From Eutreptiella sp. 'Long Island Sound 2002' (taxonomy: Eukaryota > Euglenozoa > Euglenophyceae > Eutreptiales > Eutreptiaceae), in contig OZ038391.1 of assembly GCA_964036045.1 (NCBI GenBank), positions 37,919,833 to 37,983,832 of the forward strand: a stretch of 64,000 bases of DNA, written 5' to 3'. How positions within the stretch are numbered: position 1 is the first letter of the stretch; each line of letters begins with the position of its first letter. The position numbers and the translations under genes are program-made. Shown piece after piece: positions 43,887 to 55,233 of this stretch. The notes under the pieces were generated by a model that made no database searches, was not told the DNA's origin, and saw nothing but the letters and a program-made list of their open reading frames with translations.

Positions 43887-46800
43887 CTAGCCAAGGTGAT
43901 GCTGATGCACGACAACCAGGAAATCCGCCACAGATCCCAAGTTTATGGTGGACTCATCACCATTTCTCAATCCAATCCAGCTTTGTCCAACAATGGGGTG
44001 CACTCGGCAACAGAATGTTGTTTTGAGCAACAACTCCCACAGACATTACCCAGCCACTCTTTGCCACTGCAATGGGCTCCCATCCGTGTCATGTGATGTA
44101 CTGGCCACAACTGTGGTCAGCAATGCAATTGTCAAATGTGGTCTCTCGGTTTGTGTAAAGGCACCCTCGCTCCAATATTGCACGTCATTAAGCAGACAAT
44201 TTTACCCTGGCACCCTGGCACCGCCCCTGACCGGTCCCTCTTTGCCCTCCCCAGACTGACTGGTCTCACCCCGGATCCATTCATTCATTTGGTTGCAGCC
44301 CTACCCATACTCATCCCCAGGAATCGTTACGCATGTGCTTGTCAGTGTCGGCCTCCTGCTGCATGATTCACTGGATCACTCTGCGGACCGCTGGGACACG
44401 CATCCGTTGCCCCCAAGCTCAGCACTGCTATGCCCTGCACGATGCCGTCTCATTTGTGGGCAGGCAGCAGCATTGTGGCATCTGGAGACATGTCAGTGTG
44501 TGGCACATGCCAATCCCCAGTTAGTGCGACAATGATGGCATTCTGTTTGGCTGTAAATTTGGATTGGTCCGTGCACCTGACCGGCATTGCGTGGATTGCA
44601 CCTTGTTCCCCCCCAAAATAAAGTCGAAAACGTTCGCCCGAAACAAAGGCAGTGAGAATGCTGTGTTGCTGAAGTTTCTTCGTGTCAGTGTGTATCATCA
44701 TTATCAATCTCATCAGATAGCTTCACATGCAAATTGATGTCCTCGTTGTACCTTCCCCATCAGCCACACAATTTTACATTGGGTGCAATTTTGTGTTGGT
44801 TGCACGACACGCCGTCACCCATACAACTCCCCATGTCACGCGCATCATTTCCTTTCAGCCACATAAGTCCCCATTAGCACACATATGGCAAGCAATTTTG
44901 TGACGTATCGAAGTGTCCATCAGGCACAAAGCAATGGTGGTGATTTGACTGTTTTCTTCTCCTGTGATGCTGTGAGGTAGTACATTTTTTTTAGCCCCCC
45001 TCATGTGTGCTCAAAAGGCGCAGCATTGAATGCATAGTCCGAATATTCCATTGTTCTATGCACTATGTACAAAGCCCAACAATTCTGTTGAGAAGTTGAA
45101 GTAGAATGTATGCAATGCTACCAGAGGAGGGAGGGTTTGTGAATCAGCTCATTTTGCTTGTCATTCTGCCCCAGTGTATTAGTACCCCCCATGCAGAGGT
45201 CTCAAAAAGGCAGACCAATTTCACGTTGCACTTGAAAATCCCTAATCATTGGCTCCAGCATCACCAGCCTGGAGTGCTGCTTTGTATTGTGTCTCAATTG
45301 TGCTGTGCAAGATTTGATGTGGCAGTAGTTTTACCATTTTGCCAATCTACTGCTGGTGTTTGGCATGTTTGTCTGCCGTGCCCCTCAGGGCTGCACCTGC
45401 GCCAAGTCACTTGTGTTTGTTCTTGCCCATACATCTTGTCCATACATACAGAAAAATGACAAGCGGTAAACATTACACGTGGTACAAATTATCATGGTCT
45501 GAGGATAATTTCACCCATGTGAGCACACATCAAAGTGAACATTCGTGCAACCTGTAGGCAGTCTACCAGTTGCTTACTTCCAAAAGTAGCGCACATTGTG
45601 ATTCAACATGCAGTCCTGACAAAGAGCTGAGAGCAAACAAGACAGAAAATGTATGCCCTTGCCAATACCCCCTAGGTGCCAACGGAGAAAGTATCAAAAA
45701 GCGTTAGCCAAGGGCGTCTAAAGTTTACGGTAGAGAAGTATTACAAGCGGTATTAATCATCACGGTCTGGGAGGCTGTGGGATAATTGTTACCCAGGATA
45801 TATTTTGCCTGCACTGTAGCATGTGCTTTGGTGATTTGTGATAGTGGAAGGTGTGCTCATTGCCGATGATTTTGCTTCTGTTGTAGCACACTGCAAATGC
45901 CATAGAAGCGATTTTCTGCAAATATACATGCATCAATTTCTGCACAGTCTGGAGTCACAACACCTTGGGTGCGTGATTTTATTCATTCTGTTATTCTGCT
46001 GCATCTGGCCCCATTTGAGAAGGGTCAGAGTGTCATTAAAGCGCAAATACGTGTGGTGGCACTGGGTCTTTCAAGCATGGGAGGTGGTTTGCTAGATGTC
46101 GGATTGTTTGTGCTGATCACCAAATATGAGGCTTTTCACAGGACTTCTTATCGTGGTTATGATCACTCTGGGTTTTCCCAGTGACAAAGGAGACTGCATT
46201 CCCAGTCAGACAAAGGGTACAATCTCGAAGAGGTGCAGCTGTTAAGCCTGGGCTGATTGTCCTTTGCACAAGCTGTGTGCCAATAAAACCACCTCAGGCC
46301 TCTCTCTGGATATATAGGAGGACCAGTGAGAGCTTCCTCTCTTCCCATCAGTGCAGATAATTTCGCCCGTCGCCCTGGTGGTATGGCCTGAAGCTGGTTG
46401 CACTCCTCGGCTCTTTTTGAGCATAAGATCTGGGGGCCTGAATGAATAGATGATTTACTGGAAAAGCAATTACACGCTACACATTACGTGCATCTTCCTC
46501 TCCAACTTACACACAATAGCCTGCATGTGTGACAGACCGTTGTTTTTGTCGCACCACCTGTTACAGAATGCGACATCCCATCCCACCTCTTGCTTTGAGG
46601 CAAGTTTGCATACCAGAGAGTGATAGTGCCTATTTTTTTCACGAAAGTAGCCCATCGCCGACCAAAAAAGGACCGCCCCTTTCATGCAAACAAATTCACA
46701 TCCAGCATCACAAACATGCACTACAAAAACCCTCATGCCCATGGGCTAAGCTCCTTAAAATGCATTCCTACTCCATCACGATTATACACATTCTGTCTGA

Positions 46801-46922
46801 CCGAACGATGTCGCGATGGTGGACATGGTAGATCCATACCAGGTCCGACCTGACTAGCAGCATCCCGAGAACGGTGACCGCTGGCGATCTGTTTCTGTGT
46901 TTCTATTTAGCTTGTTGGCAGC
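43887..46922. other. Gene-poor stretch
   Basis: No ORF above about 117 codons and no recognised domain. Nothing to report apart from the promoter region that must precede the gene at 46923. Confidence 0.4.
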
Positions 46923-48077
46923 ATGACTGCTGGCGTAGTGCGGTCCCAACTCGATGGCTACGTGCTGAAGGTGGAACCCACACACGCACACACCGGCACT
47001 GTCGACGGCCTCCAGGAGTGGCTCACCAGGCACCGCAAGGCCATGACCGAGCACCTAGAAGTGCACGGCGCCGTGCTGCTCCGCGGTTTCGGCGTCGAGA
47101 CCGCGGCCGACTTCCAGCGTGTCGCATTAGCCGTCAACCCAGACCTCACCGACCGCTACCCCGGCGGTGCCCCGCGGACGAAGCAGGCGGAGCGCGTGTG
47201 GAATGCCTCGGAGCTGCCCCCCCATCTCCCCCTCCCCTCCCACTGCGAGCTCTCGTACTTGCCGCAGATCCGCCCGCGCCAAATCCTCTTCTGCTGCACC
47301 GAAGCCACCTGTGTCGGGGGCGAGACCCCGATTGCGCGCATGGACCACGTGTATCAGGCGCTCCCCCCGCGCCTTCAGGCCGGCATCCCCCTCCAGGTCG
47401 TGCGGTATTTTCCCGCGGAGCACCGCCGGGCACTCGATGTGCGCCGCCTTCGGAGCCGCTCCATGCCCTGGCCTGACGTGCTGCAGGCGACGGACCCGGA
47501 GCAGGTCGCCGCCGACGCCGCGAAGGACGGGGCCAGCGTGACCTTTCACTCCCCCGGTCTGCCACCCCTTCTGCAACGGCTGGGCCTGCCCGCGTCGGCC
47601 GCGCGGCTCCTCTGGCCGCTGCCGGTCCCATTGTCGGACATGGCGACGGAGGAGCGGACGGCAAACTCCGGTGTGCGTCTTGTGTCGCAGGCGCCACTCG
47701 TCAGCGACGGTTGCTACTCCGGTGTAGACATGTTCTTCCATGAGTACGGCTGGCTCGTCGAGATGTGCTTCGTGTTCTGGCGCAGCCGCGCCCTCCGCGA
47801 CCTTCTCGTGCTGGCCGCTATCACTGCCTGCACGCTGGCTCTGGGTGCGTTCCGCGCCGTTGGGCTGGTAGGCCCGGCCCCACTAGATCTTCGCGACCTG
47901 CACCGGGACCGGTCACTCCCGGTGCGGGACGTTTGGGCGATCAACAAAGCGTACTGGAGCAGCTTCGTCTTCCACAAGTGGCAGAAGGGGGACGTGGTCA
48001 TCTTGAACAACTCCCTTTGCTCGCATGGTCGTCTGCCGTACCATGGGAGGCGCACCCTTCTCACCGCTTTTGGCTAG
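46923..48077 (+). CDS. TauD/TfdA-family Fe(II)/2-oxoglutarate dioxygenase
   Basis: An uninterrupted 384-residue protein. The N-terminal half reads as a TauD-type fold (LEVHGAVLLRGFGVET). The metal-binding H-x-E is in SHCELSYLP (H107, E109), followed by ILFCC...GGETPIARMDHVYQAL, a hallmark of this family. The distal His is H368 in CSHGRLPYHGRR, with Arg 376/377 placed to bind 2-oxoglutarate. WQKGDVVILNN precedes it as expected. These enzymes hydroxylate or desaturate small molecules using iron and 2-oxoglutarate; the substrate cannot be read from sequence. Odd: residues 294-317 (LLVLAAITACTLALGAFRAV) are strongly hydrophobic, like a membrane segment, inside an insertion before the C-terminal motif. 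The coding sequence is more GC-rich than its flanks, and no intron is apparent. Confidence 0.88.
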   Translation: MTAGVVRSQLDGYVLKVEPTHAHTGTVDGLQEWLTRHRKAMTEHLEVHGAVLLRGFGVETAADFQRVALAVNPDLTDRYPGGAPRTKQAERVWNASELPPHLPLPSHCELSYLPQIRPRQILFCCTEATCVGGETPIARMDHVYQALPPRLQAGIPLQVVRYFPAEHRRALDVRRLRSRSMPWPDVLQATDPEQVAADAAKDGASVTFHSPGLPPLLQRLGLPASAARLLWPLPVPLSDMATEERTANSGVRLVSQAPLVSDGCYSGVDMFFHEYGWLVEMCFVFWRSRALRDLLVLAAITACTLALGAFRAVGLVGPAPLDLRDLHRDRSLPVRDVWAINKAYWSSFVFHKWQKGDVVILNNSLCSHGRLPYHGRRTLLTAFG

Positions 48078-49266
48078 GATTGGCAACGAGGGTTGGCCGA
48101 CGCCACCGGGAAGGTAGCAGACGATAACTATGGGCAGCAAGCATGCAAACAACCTCTCATCCCTCCTCCCCCGAGGCAGGCATGACACTTTTCAAGAGGA
48201 GACGGACCTTGGAGAATCAAGCAATTGAGGGGCAAACCTTGTCTTGCAAAACGCTTCTATTTTCGCCTGTGTACTCATCGACGGGTTTGGACTTTCCAGG
48301 ACCATTCATAAGGCCAAGTGGTGCACAATTTTTCCTGTGTAAACATGAGCTTCGTCCTTTTTTATCTGCGGTGGTGTCAGATTCTTCCGATAATGCTTTT
48401 GAGGAAGGATCAGACACCTCAGCAACCATGTCCTTTGCAAGCGATTTCAGCACAGACTCAGACTTCTAGGGTTTTGTTTTCTTTTTTGTATGTGAACGTG
48501 CTTTTGGATAGGCAGAAGGAGTGCGACAACAACGAAAGTGATGCAGTGCACTGTAGTTGAGTCTGATGCAGGCAGGCATTTGTGTAGAACATTATGCTTG
48601 CTACTGCAACCCACTGCTGTTTGTTTTGATGTGATTTTCAGCCATGACTAATGTCGGTACTCCTGGCTTGGCTGGTACCGCACGTCGCGCGCAAGCACCG
48701 CCTTGTGCAAGCACCGGGACCCAGTCTGACCGTCGTTTTTCTGACTTTCCTGGTGCTTGCGCAAGGGGGGGGGGGGGGCATTCATTGATGTAATGATCAA
48801 TCTGTTCAACCTGGTCCTGCTTACGCTTGAGTCTATGCACCTCTTTCAATTTAGATTTGGAGAGCGGCTTGGCGGGGGGACTGACATCCAATTGTGGATG
48901 TACAAGAGCAAAGGCACACCAAACCATCAATGAATAGCTGCACTAAACCATCAACGAATAGCTGAAGTTCCCTTTGTGAATAGGAATGTATGAAGACAAA
49001 GTCAAGTCACGTAGAATCGAAGTCCAGGTAGTGTGGAAGACCACCCAGGATGTGTATGCACCTGCTTATATTTTAGCCATGCATCACAATCTCCAAATGG
49101 CGTGCACTGCTGTCCAAGCCAACAGGCCAGGTGGTGTGGACAGATATTCTGCGGGATTCTGCCACAGAGGTTTCGAAAGAGCGCGCACTTAAAGCGTGCT
49201 CCATTGATTCTGAGCAGAATCCAGCGGGCAAGCTGTGTCACGGGGTTTCCAATCTTTTAATCCTAC
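48078..49266. other. Downstream stretch with doubtful ORFs
   Basis: ORF 48143-48469 plus (108 aa) has an acidic Ser-rich end (SDSSDNAFEEGSDTS), but the opposite strand is open too, so I do not call it. 48611-48677 is related to 29739-29800. A poly-G run lies near 48767-48778. Confidence 0.3.
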
Positions 49267-49614
49267 GGGGGGGGGGGGGAACTTAGTATGGGAAGAAACC
49301 TGTCTGGAAAAATTTCGTACGGCCAATTCTGGCGCAATTTTTCCCATCACTTTTAACGATTGTGGCAGAATTTTTCCCATACTTTTTTTTGGACATTTTT
49401 GGGGAACTGCCTGGACCTGAGCAAACTAGACCCTCATCACAGCTTTCCTCAAGTGGTGTCCCCCTCAATAAGGAGAGCCGACCTTAGGCCTTGCCCTTCA
49501 CCATGGAAAAGGGTGGCGCAATTTTTCCCATCACTTTTAACGATTGTGGCGGAATTTTTCCCCGGCGGAATTTTTCCGGGCAAAAATTTTCCCATACTAA
49601 ATTTTTCCCCCCCC
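49267..49614. mobile_element. Poly-G/poly-C-bounded MITE-like element
   Basis: Begins with thirteen G (49267-49279) and ends with eight C (49607-49614). TTAGTATGGGAA (49283-49294) is the exact complement of TTCCCATACTAA (49589-49600). Inside, a 36-bp sequence is directly repeated exactly (49331-49366 and 49515-49550), starting ggcgcaatttttcccatcac. No coding capacity and no obvious target-site duplication. Resembles the element at 42853-43404 in having homopolymer ends and GGGAAAATTT-type motifs. Confidence 0.5.
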
Positions 49615-52142
49615 TGTAACCTGACCAGCAGCTTTCGCCAGAGCAATATGTACAATTGTGGTCATGCCGTTGTCATGCCTGCCGACGTTAGTCGTGGTGC
49701 AAGCGTTGTACATGGAGTAGCTGATGCAGCCCTGAGATGCATGTATCTTTGACAACATGGTCTTTCAAAACTGTTGCAGTGTGAAACATGATTGCGCCCC
49801 CCTCCCCCGACGTCGCGTCCTCCCCGTGGGCATCGATCTATTGGTGGCGTATGCTGTCATTCCAGACGCAATCTCCGAATGACACATTGCCACGTTCTGC
49901 ATGTGGGTATAAGGGACCGCGTGATGAAGTTTTGGGTCCTGTTGACATTTGTGGCACCAGCCTTCGACAGGGCACCTGCGCTGCTTCCCCGTGTTAATCA
50001 AACGGGCACCCGGGCTTTGACCACCCTCATCTGTGCATCTGTTGGGGCATTTGCATTTGTGAATATGTCCATGCCCTGATCAAAATCGCGAATAATGTGG
50101 TGCATACCAAAAACCCCCCGTTGACTTACCAAAAAACCCTTGGTAAGGTCCTGGGGTTTCTTGGTCAACATTTGGGGGTTTTCTTGGTCAGGTTTGGGGA
50201 GTTTTTTTGGTAACAATTGGTATTTTGTGTGGTTTTTTTTTGAGGGGGTTACAGTAAGATCTGGGAGGTTTTTCGGTGACGTTTGGCGTTATGGAGCTGT
50301 ATTGTCCCGCCCCCTTCGATTAGGGGACCCCACCCCTTCCTACACCCCGACGAGATGACCGTGCGCCGCACAGTCCATCAGCACATGCCCCTGCCAGAAG
50401 TCCTGTGGGTAGTCACCGACAATCCCCCCACAGAAGATCCCTGGCTTCCACCCTCTTCGTGGCTGATACCAAGTCGGCGCTGCACTGTGCCTTCACCAAA
50501 GCAGCCCCCCCCTGCATCCCTCACCAACCACCTCTTCCGTCAGGTTGCAGCTGCTTCAGTGGGGTTCGACGAATATTGGCCCCCCGCTCAGCACGACACG
50601 CACCATAAACACACACATCCTCCTGGCACAGCCCCCCCCCCGCTGAGCGCCCACCCCTGGACCCATGCAGGCCTTCCTCTATAATATGGCATTCCCCGCA
50701 CCACAAACACACACACACACACACACACGTTGGCTGACCTCCCGCGGACAGCCCACTTAGGGCACGGCAACAGCTCAGCATTTCAAAGTCCCGCTTCTCA
50801 CCCTCCTGAGCAGAGCGGCCCTCGCAACCAGCCAGGGAAAGCTTTTGGTTCACATACAAGACAGTGAAGAGCGCCTACAGGACCAGGCCTGCAGCACGCG
50901 TCCTCCACCAACGTCTCTTGGGACACATCCAGGTTGGCGGCGTCCGAGTTCGCAGCCGTGCTGTTCGCGGATGACCTACCGAAGGCTCCACTTCAGGCAG
51001 CCTTCCACCTGCGCGCCCTGCAGTACCACCCCCCGCACAGTACACCACTATGACTGCAACTACTGCGATTCACCAGTGGACGCTTTGTGGCAACATGTGG
51101 CCCACCACTGCCCTGTGTTCTCTGCCGTGTGCAGCGGGTGTTTTGTCCACCTCCTCGATGGCAGACCCAGACTCCTTCCTACTCACCAGCACTGCCTTGG
51201 TGAGCCCAGCCAACAAGTGCACACAGCACGGGGCGCTCCCCAGGCACACGCTCAGGGTCTCAAGCGCCTGTGCACCTTAACCTGGGCACCATGGTGGATG
51301 CGACTAGGACCCTGACAGACCTCCTGATGGTGCTCAACACACTACCATACTCTGCGTGCCCCCCTGCCGACCCTGAACACACACGTGCACGTGCTACACC
51401 CGCACCTCACACTTCTCCTTCGCCAGGTGTGTCACCTGGCCCATGGCAGCCTACCCCTGGCCATCCCACCAGCCCCAAAGCACCCATGGGCGTCCCAAGT
51501 CAATGCCTTGGTGTGTCCGACCTGTCCAGCCCCTCCACTGGCCAACTCGTGCACTGCATGCCTGACCCCGTGATGGTGCTGACCCAGACACCTCAGGTGT
51601 ATGCGGTGCAAGCATCCAGGCCCCGACTGCAGAACTCTGCAGAAGTCGTTGGCCATGAGAGACCACATACTGGGACACTTCGGTTGTGCACACTCTGCCG
51701 CTTCAGAATGATTTCAAGCGACGAGACTTCACCATGCCTTGCTACCAACAGGGATGGGCCTGTATCAGGACTACTCAACAGTGGCGGCAGAGGAGTATCA
51801 GCAACGAAGTGCACTCGAAAAAGTATGTTAGCATGCCGGGCCTGCCAGGCAAAGTTTTCCCCTATTTTCTCAGTTGACCCCCCCTTTCCCCATTGTTTTG
51901 TCCCCGTGTTGGGAACCCCCTGAGAAGGCAGGGGTGATGCATACTAGCAACGAGTGCACGCGCCGTCATCCTTGTGATTTGAAGGCACGCCATGTAAAGA
52001 CCGTCTTTGGTTGTCCGGCACATCTTGTGGGACATTTTGCCTCCAATTTAGCGCATTGGAGGGGGGATTGATCGCTGTTGAAGGACCCAGAAGTCGCCTC
52101 GTGGTTTGGCCGACATTGCGACCGGTGTCGATGAGGTGATTC
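49615..52142. other. Gene-poor stretch with a possible LINE zinc-finger fragment
   Basis: ORF 50845-51315 plus (156 aa) contains CNYCDSPVDALWQHVAHHC, a C-x2-C-x9-H-x4-C pattern like the zinc domain behind LINE reverse transcriptases, but no RT is seen. An (AC)n microsatellite lies at about 50701-50728. Degenerate TTTTTGGT repeats occur at 50120-50240. Confidence 0.25.
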
Positions 52143-52221
52143 CCTCGAAGAGCGCACTACGCGCTCATACTGGTACCCATTAGGCATGAGGATAGACCCG
52201 TGTTGGAAAACGATGGGCATG
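52143..52221 (-). CDS. Candidate next exon of the AlkB-like gene
   Basis: Reading on the minus strand after ...ccatgcag, the sequence gives IVFQHGSILMPNGYQYERVVRSSR. This offers a His-Gly-x-Ile like the third iron ligand and two Arg six apart (R-x5-R), as in AlkB proteins. From the GD of the first exon to this His the spacing would also fit. I cannot see a canonical GT donor at the right place, so the join is unproven. Confidence 0.3.
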
Positions 52222-52421
52222 CTGCATGGGGCAGGCGGCCATGGTTGTCATTTAAGTGACCCGCAAGGGCTTTGGGAATCCTTGCAGATAGGAGGCATTG
52301 GTTCACTCCTACACCTGTTCATGAGGCGCCGCAGACGTGGCGGGCGAGTCAGGAGTGGCCTGCGGGACGTGTCTGCACACAAGAGAGTGTCAGGTGACCC
52401 ACGGTATCTCCTCCCCATCAA

Positions 52422-53021
52422 CTAGGTCAGAACCGCCACAGTCAATGGAGTGGGCAAATTTATGGAGGTGTCGCCGGTGAGGATAAGGTCACAGCATGGT
52501 GGCATGTAGATGGCATGGGTCGGGGAGCCCCCGCCTACTGGTGTGAAGAGGATTGTGGCCCCACCGCCCATCAAGGCAATGCCCGCAAACTCGCCGAGGC
52601 CCGGTTTGTCTACATGGGGGCCGATGCCGACTTTGGGTGCATAGGTGTTGGCTGACATTTGGTTGAATTTATCCAGGGTGGTGTCCAGGAAAAGTTTTTG
52701 GCCCATGCCCAAAAGATACTCCGTGGGGGGCGCACAAGCATCAGGGATGGGTGGGGCGGGTCGGAGGATGTTTCCTTTACGGTCTAATTCGAAACCAAAG
52801 ACTTTACGGTCGCGCTTCATGGAAGTGTCCAAAGTGCCGGTGGATTTGTGCACCAAGTCTATAAATGTGTCGAATTCATTGGGCTCGAAAATGTTTTCTT
52901 CGAAAAAGAGACCCAGATTTTTGTGGGCGTCAAGAAGGGACGGTTCAGGGATGGCACAGGGGGTAGAAGCAAGGGCGGCATAAAGAGGTAGCCTTTTCGG
53001 TTTTGAAGCGGTTTCTTTCAC
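52422..53021 (-). CDS. AlkB-like Fe(II)/2-oxoglutarate dioxygenase, 3' part missing from this exon
   Basis: A 199-codon minus-strand frame. FNQMSANTYAPKVGIGPHVD (residues 119-138) matches the N-Q-x-x-x-N-x-Y...G-I-x-x-H-x-D block of AlkB homologues, with metal ligands H136 and D138. It continues with a beta strand (GIALMGGGATILF) and MPPCCDLILTGD, the strand before the third ligand. The last 13 residues, to the TAG-type stop at 52422, do not fit the family: the third His and the R-x5-R that bind iron and 2-oxoglutarate are absent, so the frame probably runs into an intron. AlkB homologues repair alkylated bases or demethylate RNA or protein. The N-terminal 110 residues have no assigned domain. 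Confidence 0.7.
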   Translation of the reverse strand: MKETASKPKRLPLYAALASTPCAIPEPSLLDAHKNLGLFFEENIFEPNEFDTFIDLVHKSTGTLDTSMKRDRKVFGFELDRKGNILRPAPPIPDACAPPTEYLLGMGQKLFLDTTLDKFNQMSANTYAPKVGIGPHVDKPGLGEFAGIALMGGGATILFTPVGGGSPTHAIYMPPCCDLILTGDTSINLPTPLTVAVLT

Positions 53022-54658
53022 GAACTCTTAGAACAAACCATGTCAAAACCTCTTTCCTCTTTCGCAAAAAGGTAAGAAGTTTCAATTTTTGGAAAAGGTA
53101 CCATGCCCTAGTCTGAATGGGAGTCGGTTGATGCCATCTCTTCATTGGAAATCCTCCATCGTGTCACATACGCTCATGAAGGGCTCATGCACAATAGCCC
53201 AAGATTTCTTCTTCGCCGGCATTCGCACAAAGCCCATGGTCCTCTCCGCCAAACCCTCTTGAAAGCTCAACAAGTCGAAAGCAGCGAAGAGGACCTGGAA
53301 TTGGTAAAAACCATCCAACCAGGCCGTGTGAAGCAGGTCCATGCTGTTATGGATGCACGAAAACGCCTCACCGAGAAGGGGCAAACACACCTCACCGAGA
53401 AGGGGTACACAAATCGCTTTAAAGAAAGTGAAATATGGAATGCGAGTGTGCTGGTGTCTACTCGTCAAATAGGCATGCCTCATATTTATTTGATTTTTTG
53501 GTGTACCGAAAAGTTCGAAACACTAAGTAGCATTTTTGGTATTGTTGGCATTTTGTCCAATTTGCACTCCTCATATTTGTCTAAACTTTTGGCGTAGAAA
53601 AAAAATTGAAACCCTTAGGGTAGTTTGACGAAATAAAATGCCCAATGCCATATGCAGTGGAGCAATGGCTGCAGTTTGAATTCGCAGGTGGACTAGTGCA
53701 TCTACTTAGATAAAACATGAAAGTTTGTATCTCAATTTACCAAGAATATCCATGTTAATGAAATCGTGAAATCACATGTTGACACCGCACCGCGCAAGTG
53801 GAAGCGGAAAGGCTAGCGGACCGTCCCTTTTAACAGGCAGGTTTATTCAAAAAGTCAAGGAAATCTTTGTGGTTTTTATTATTTTTGGGTTGTTTTATCA
53901 TTGTTGAATATTTGTCGTGCGGTGTATTAATTCAAACGCGGAAATCAAAAGGCCGTTGCAAGACATGGTTCACGGCTATAGTTTGGGACATACAACGACC
54001 ACTGCAAGGCCCTAGCGACCTATCAAAAGTTAATGTGCTCCCTCTCAACCCTATTGCATGTACATGTTGCCCGGAAAAGTTTCGTCGTTGCTGCAAGGTG
54101 TCGCCGCAACCTTGCGGCAAAAGCAAAGTGCACGCTGCACTGCCCAAGCTTATGTAGTGATCCGACAGACACTTGTGAGATGTTGCATCCACTAAAGGTA
54201 TGCCTACACGCGACCAAAGGGAGAACGAAGAGGTATGATGTATGGTAAGTGATTGTGCAACTTGAATGCAAGTGGCATTTGCTATGGTGAAGGCGATGCC
54301 CAATGTTGAATATGCTCACAGTTGATGATAAGCTTTCCAGCTGTGTTGTGTATAGTGTGTATGTCTTTTCAAGGCTTGCGACAATCTTACACTCGCGCAA
54401 AGGCGGAGCACTGCTTGGAGGCGAGGAGGCGCTATGTCCGTGCACGGAAGCTGGAGCAACGCAATAGTACACACCACCGTAAGAGGAGATTTCAAGGCGA
54501 AAGATGCACATGCATCCGCAACCAATATGGCATGTTATTGGCATAACTTTAAGCAACGCAACCAGGACTACTCGCGCAAGCAAGCGTAGTTGACAGAGGT
54601 TAGAGAGTAGTGGCTGGGTTGACTGGAGAATAGTGAAAGATCTTCTTCGAGAACACCC
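53022..54658. other. No convincing gene
   Basis: ORFs of 113 aa (minus, 53142-53483) and 150 aa (plus, 53145-53597) overlap on opposite strands. The minus one could be an upstream exon of the AlkB-like gene, but no domain supports either. Confidence 0.25.
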
Positions 54659-55233
54659 TTGGCCTTGGTCGGTGGCAACCTAAAGTATGTGGTGAGTGAA
54701 GATGATAAATTTTTCATGAAGAACTTTCAGGTTGGGTGCACAAAGGTGCGGGTGTGCAAAGGCCGCAAGATTATGATAAGGAATAGAGGCTACGGCAGAC
54801 AATGGTTGTTTGCTATTTTCACGGCGAAGGGTCCTGGGATGGCACTATCACCCTCCTTGAAATGGCACAACAAAAAGGTGAAGATCGAGTGGTACAAGTA
54901 GAACATAGTAGAGGAACACCGAACAAGAGTGCAAAGTGATTGAGCAACAGCTCCGTGTTTGGGAACTGGGTAGAAAATGTGCTGCTGGCAGAGATGAAGC
55001 GGGAGACTGACAATTACGCAAAAGTAGTCATGAACATAGACGGATCCCGTGCGCACATCAACTTGCAAGTGGTAGAGTTCAACAACTCTTTCAGAGTAAA
55101 ATTGGTCATTGCACCCCAACATCTCACCAATTGCGTGCAACTCCTTGATAGAACAGTGTTTAAAAGTCTTAAAGGCAGATTCGGCATGATACGAAAAGTG
55201 TATATGTCAAAGAGTCCGGAGCAAATGACGTGA
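54659..55233 (+). pseudogene. DDE transposase remnant (pogo/jerky-like)
   Basis: The 3' ORF (54940-55233, 97 aa) reads VVMNIDGSRAHINLQ, then IAPQHLTNCVQLLDRTVFKSLKGRF. This is the D-G/N-x-x-x-H block and the P-x-H-x-T-x-x-x-Q-x-L-D-x-x-V-F-x-x-L-K block of DDE_1 endonucleases, which excise and insert DNA transposons. D34 is the probable second catalytic Asp. The ORF just upstream (54659-54901), in a different frame, may hold an earlier part (GGNLKYVVSEDDKF). Stops and a frame change between them, with no N-terminal DNA-binding domain, mark a broken copy. Confidence 0.6.

Noticed and set aside
46874-47476. 200-codon ORF overlapping the TauD-family gene in another frame, and minus-strand ORFs 47127-47741 and 47146-47697
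   Set aside because: Shadow frames of a GC-rich gene whose own frame carries all family motifs.
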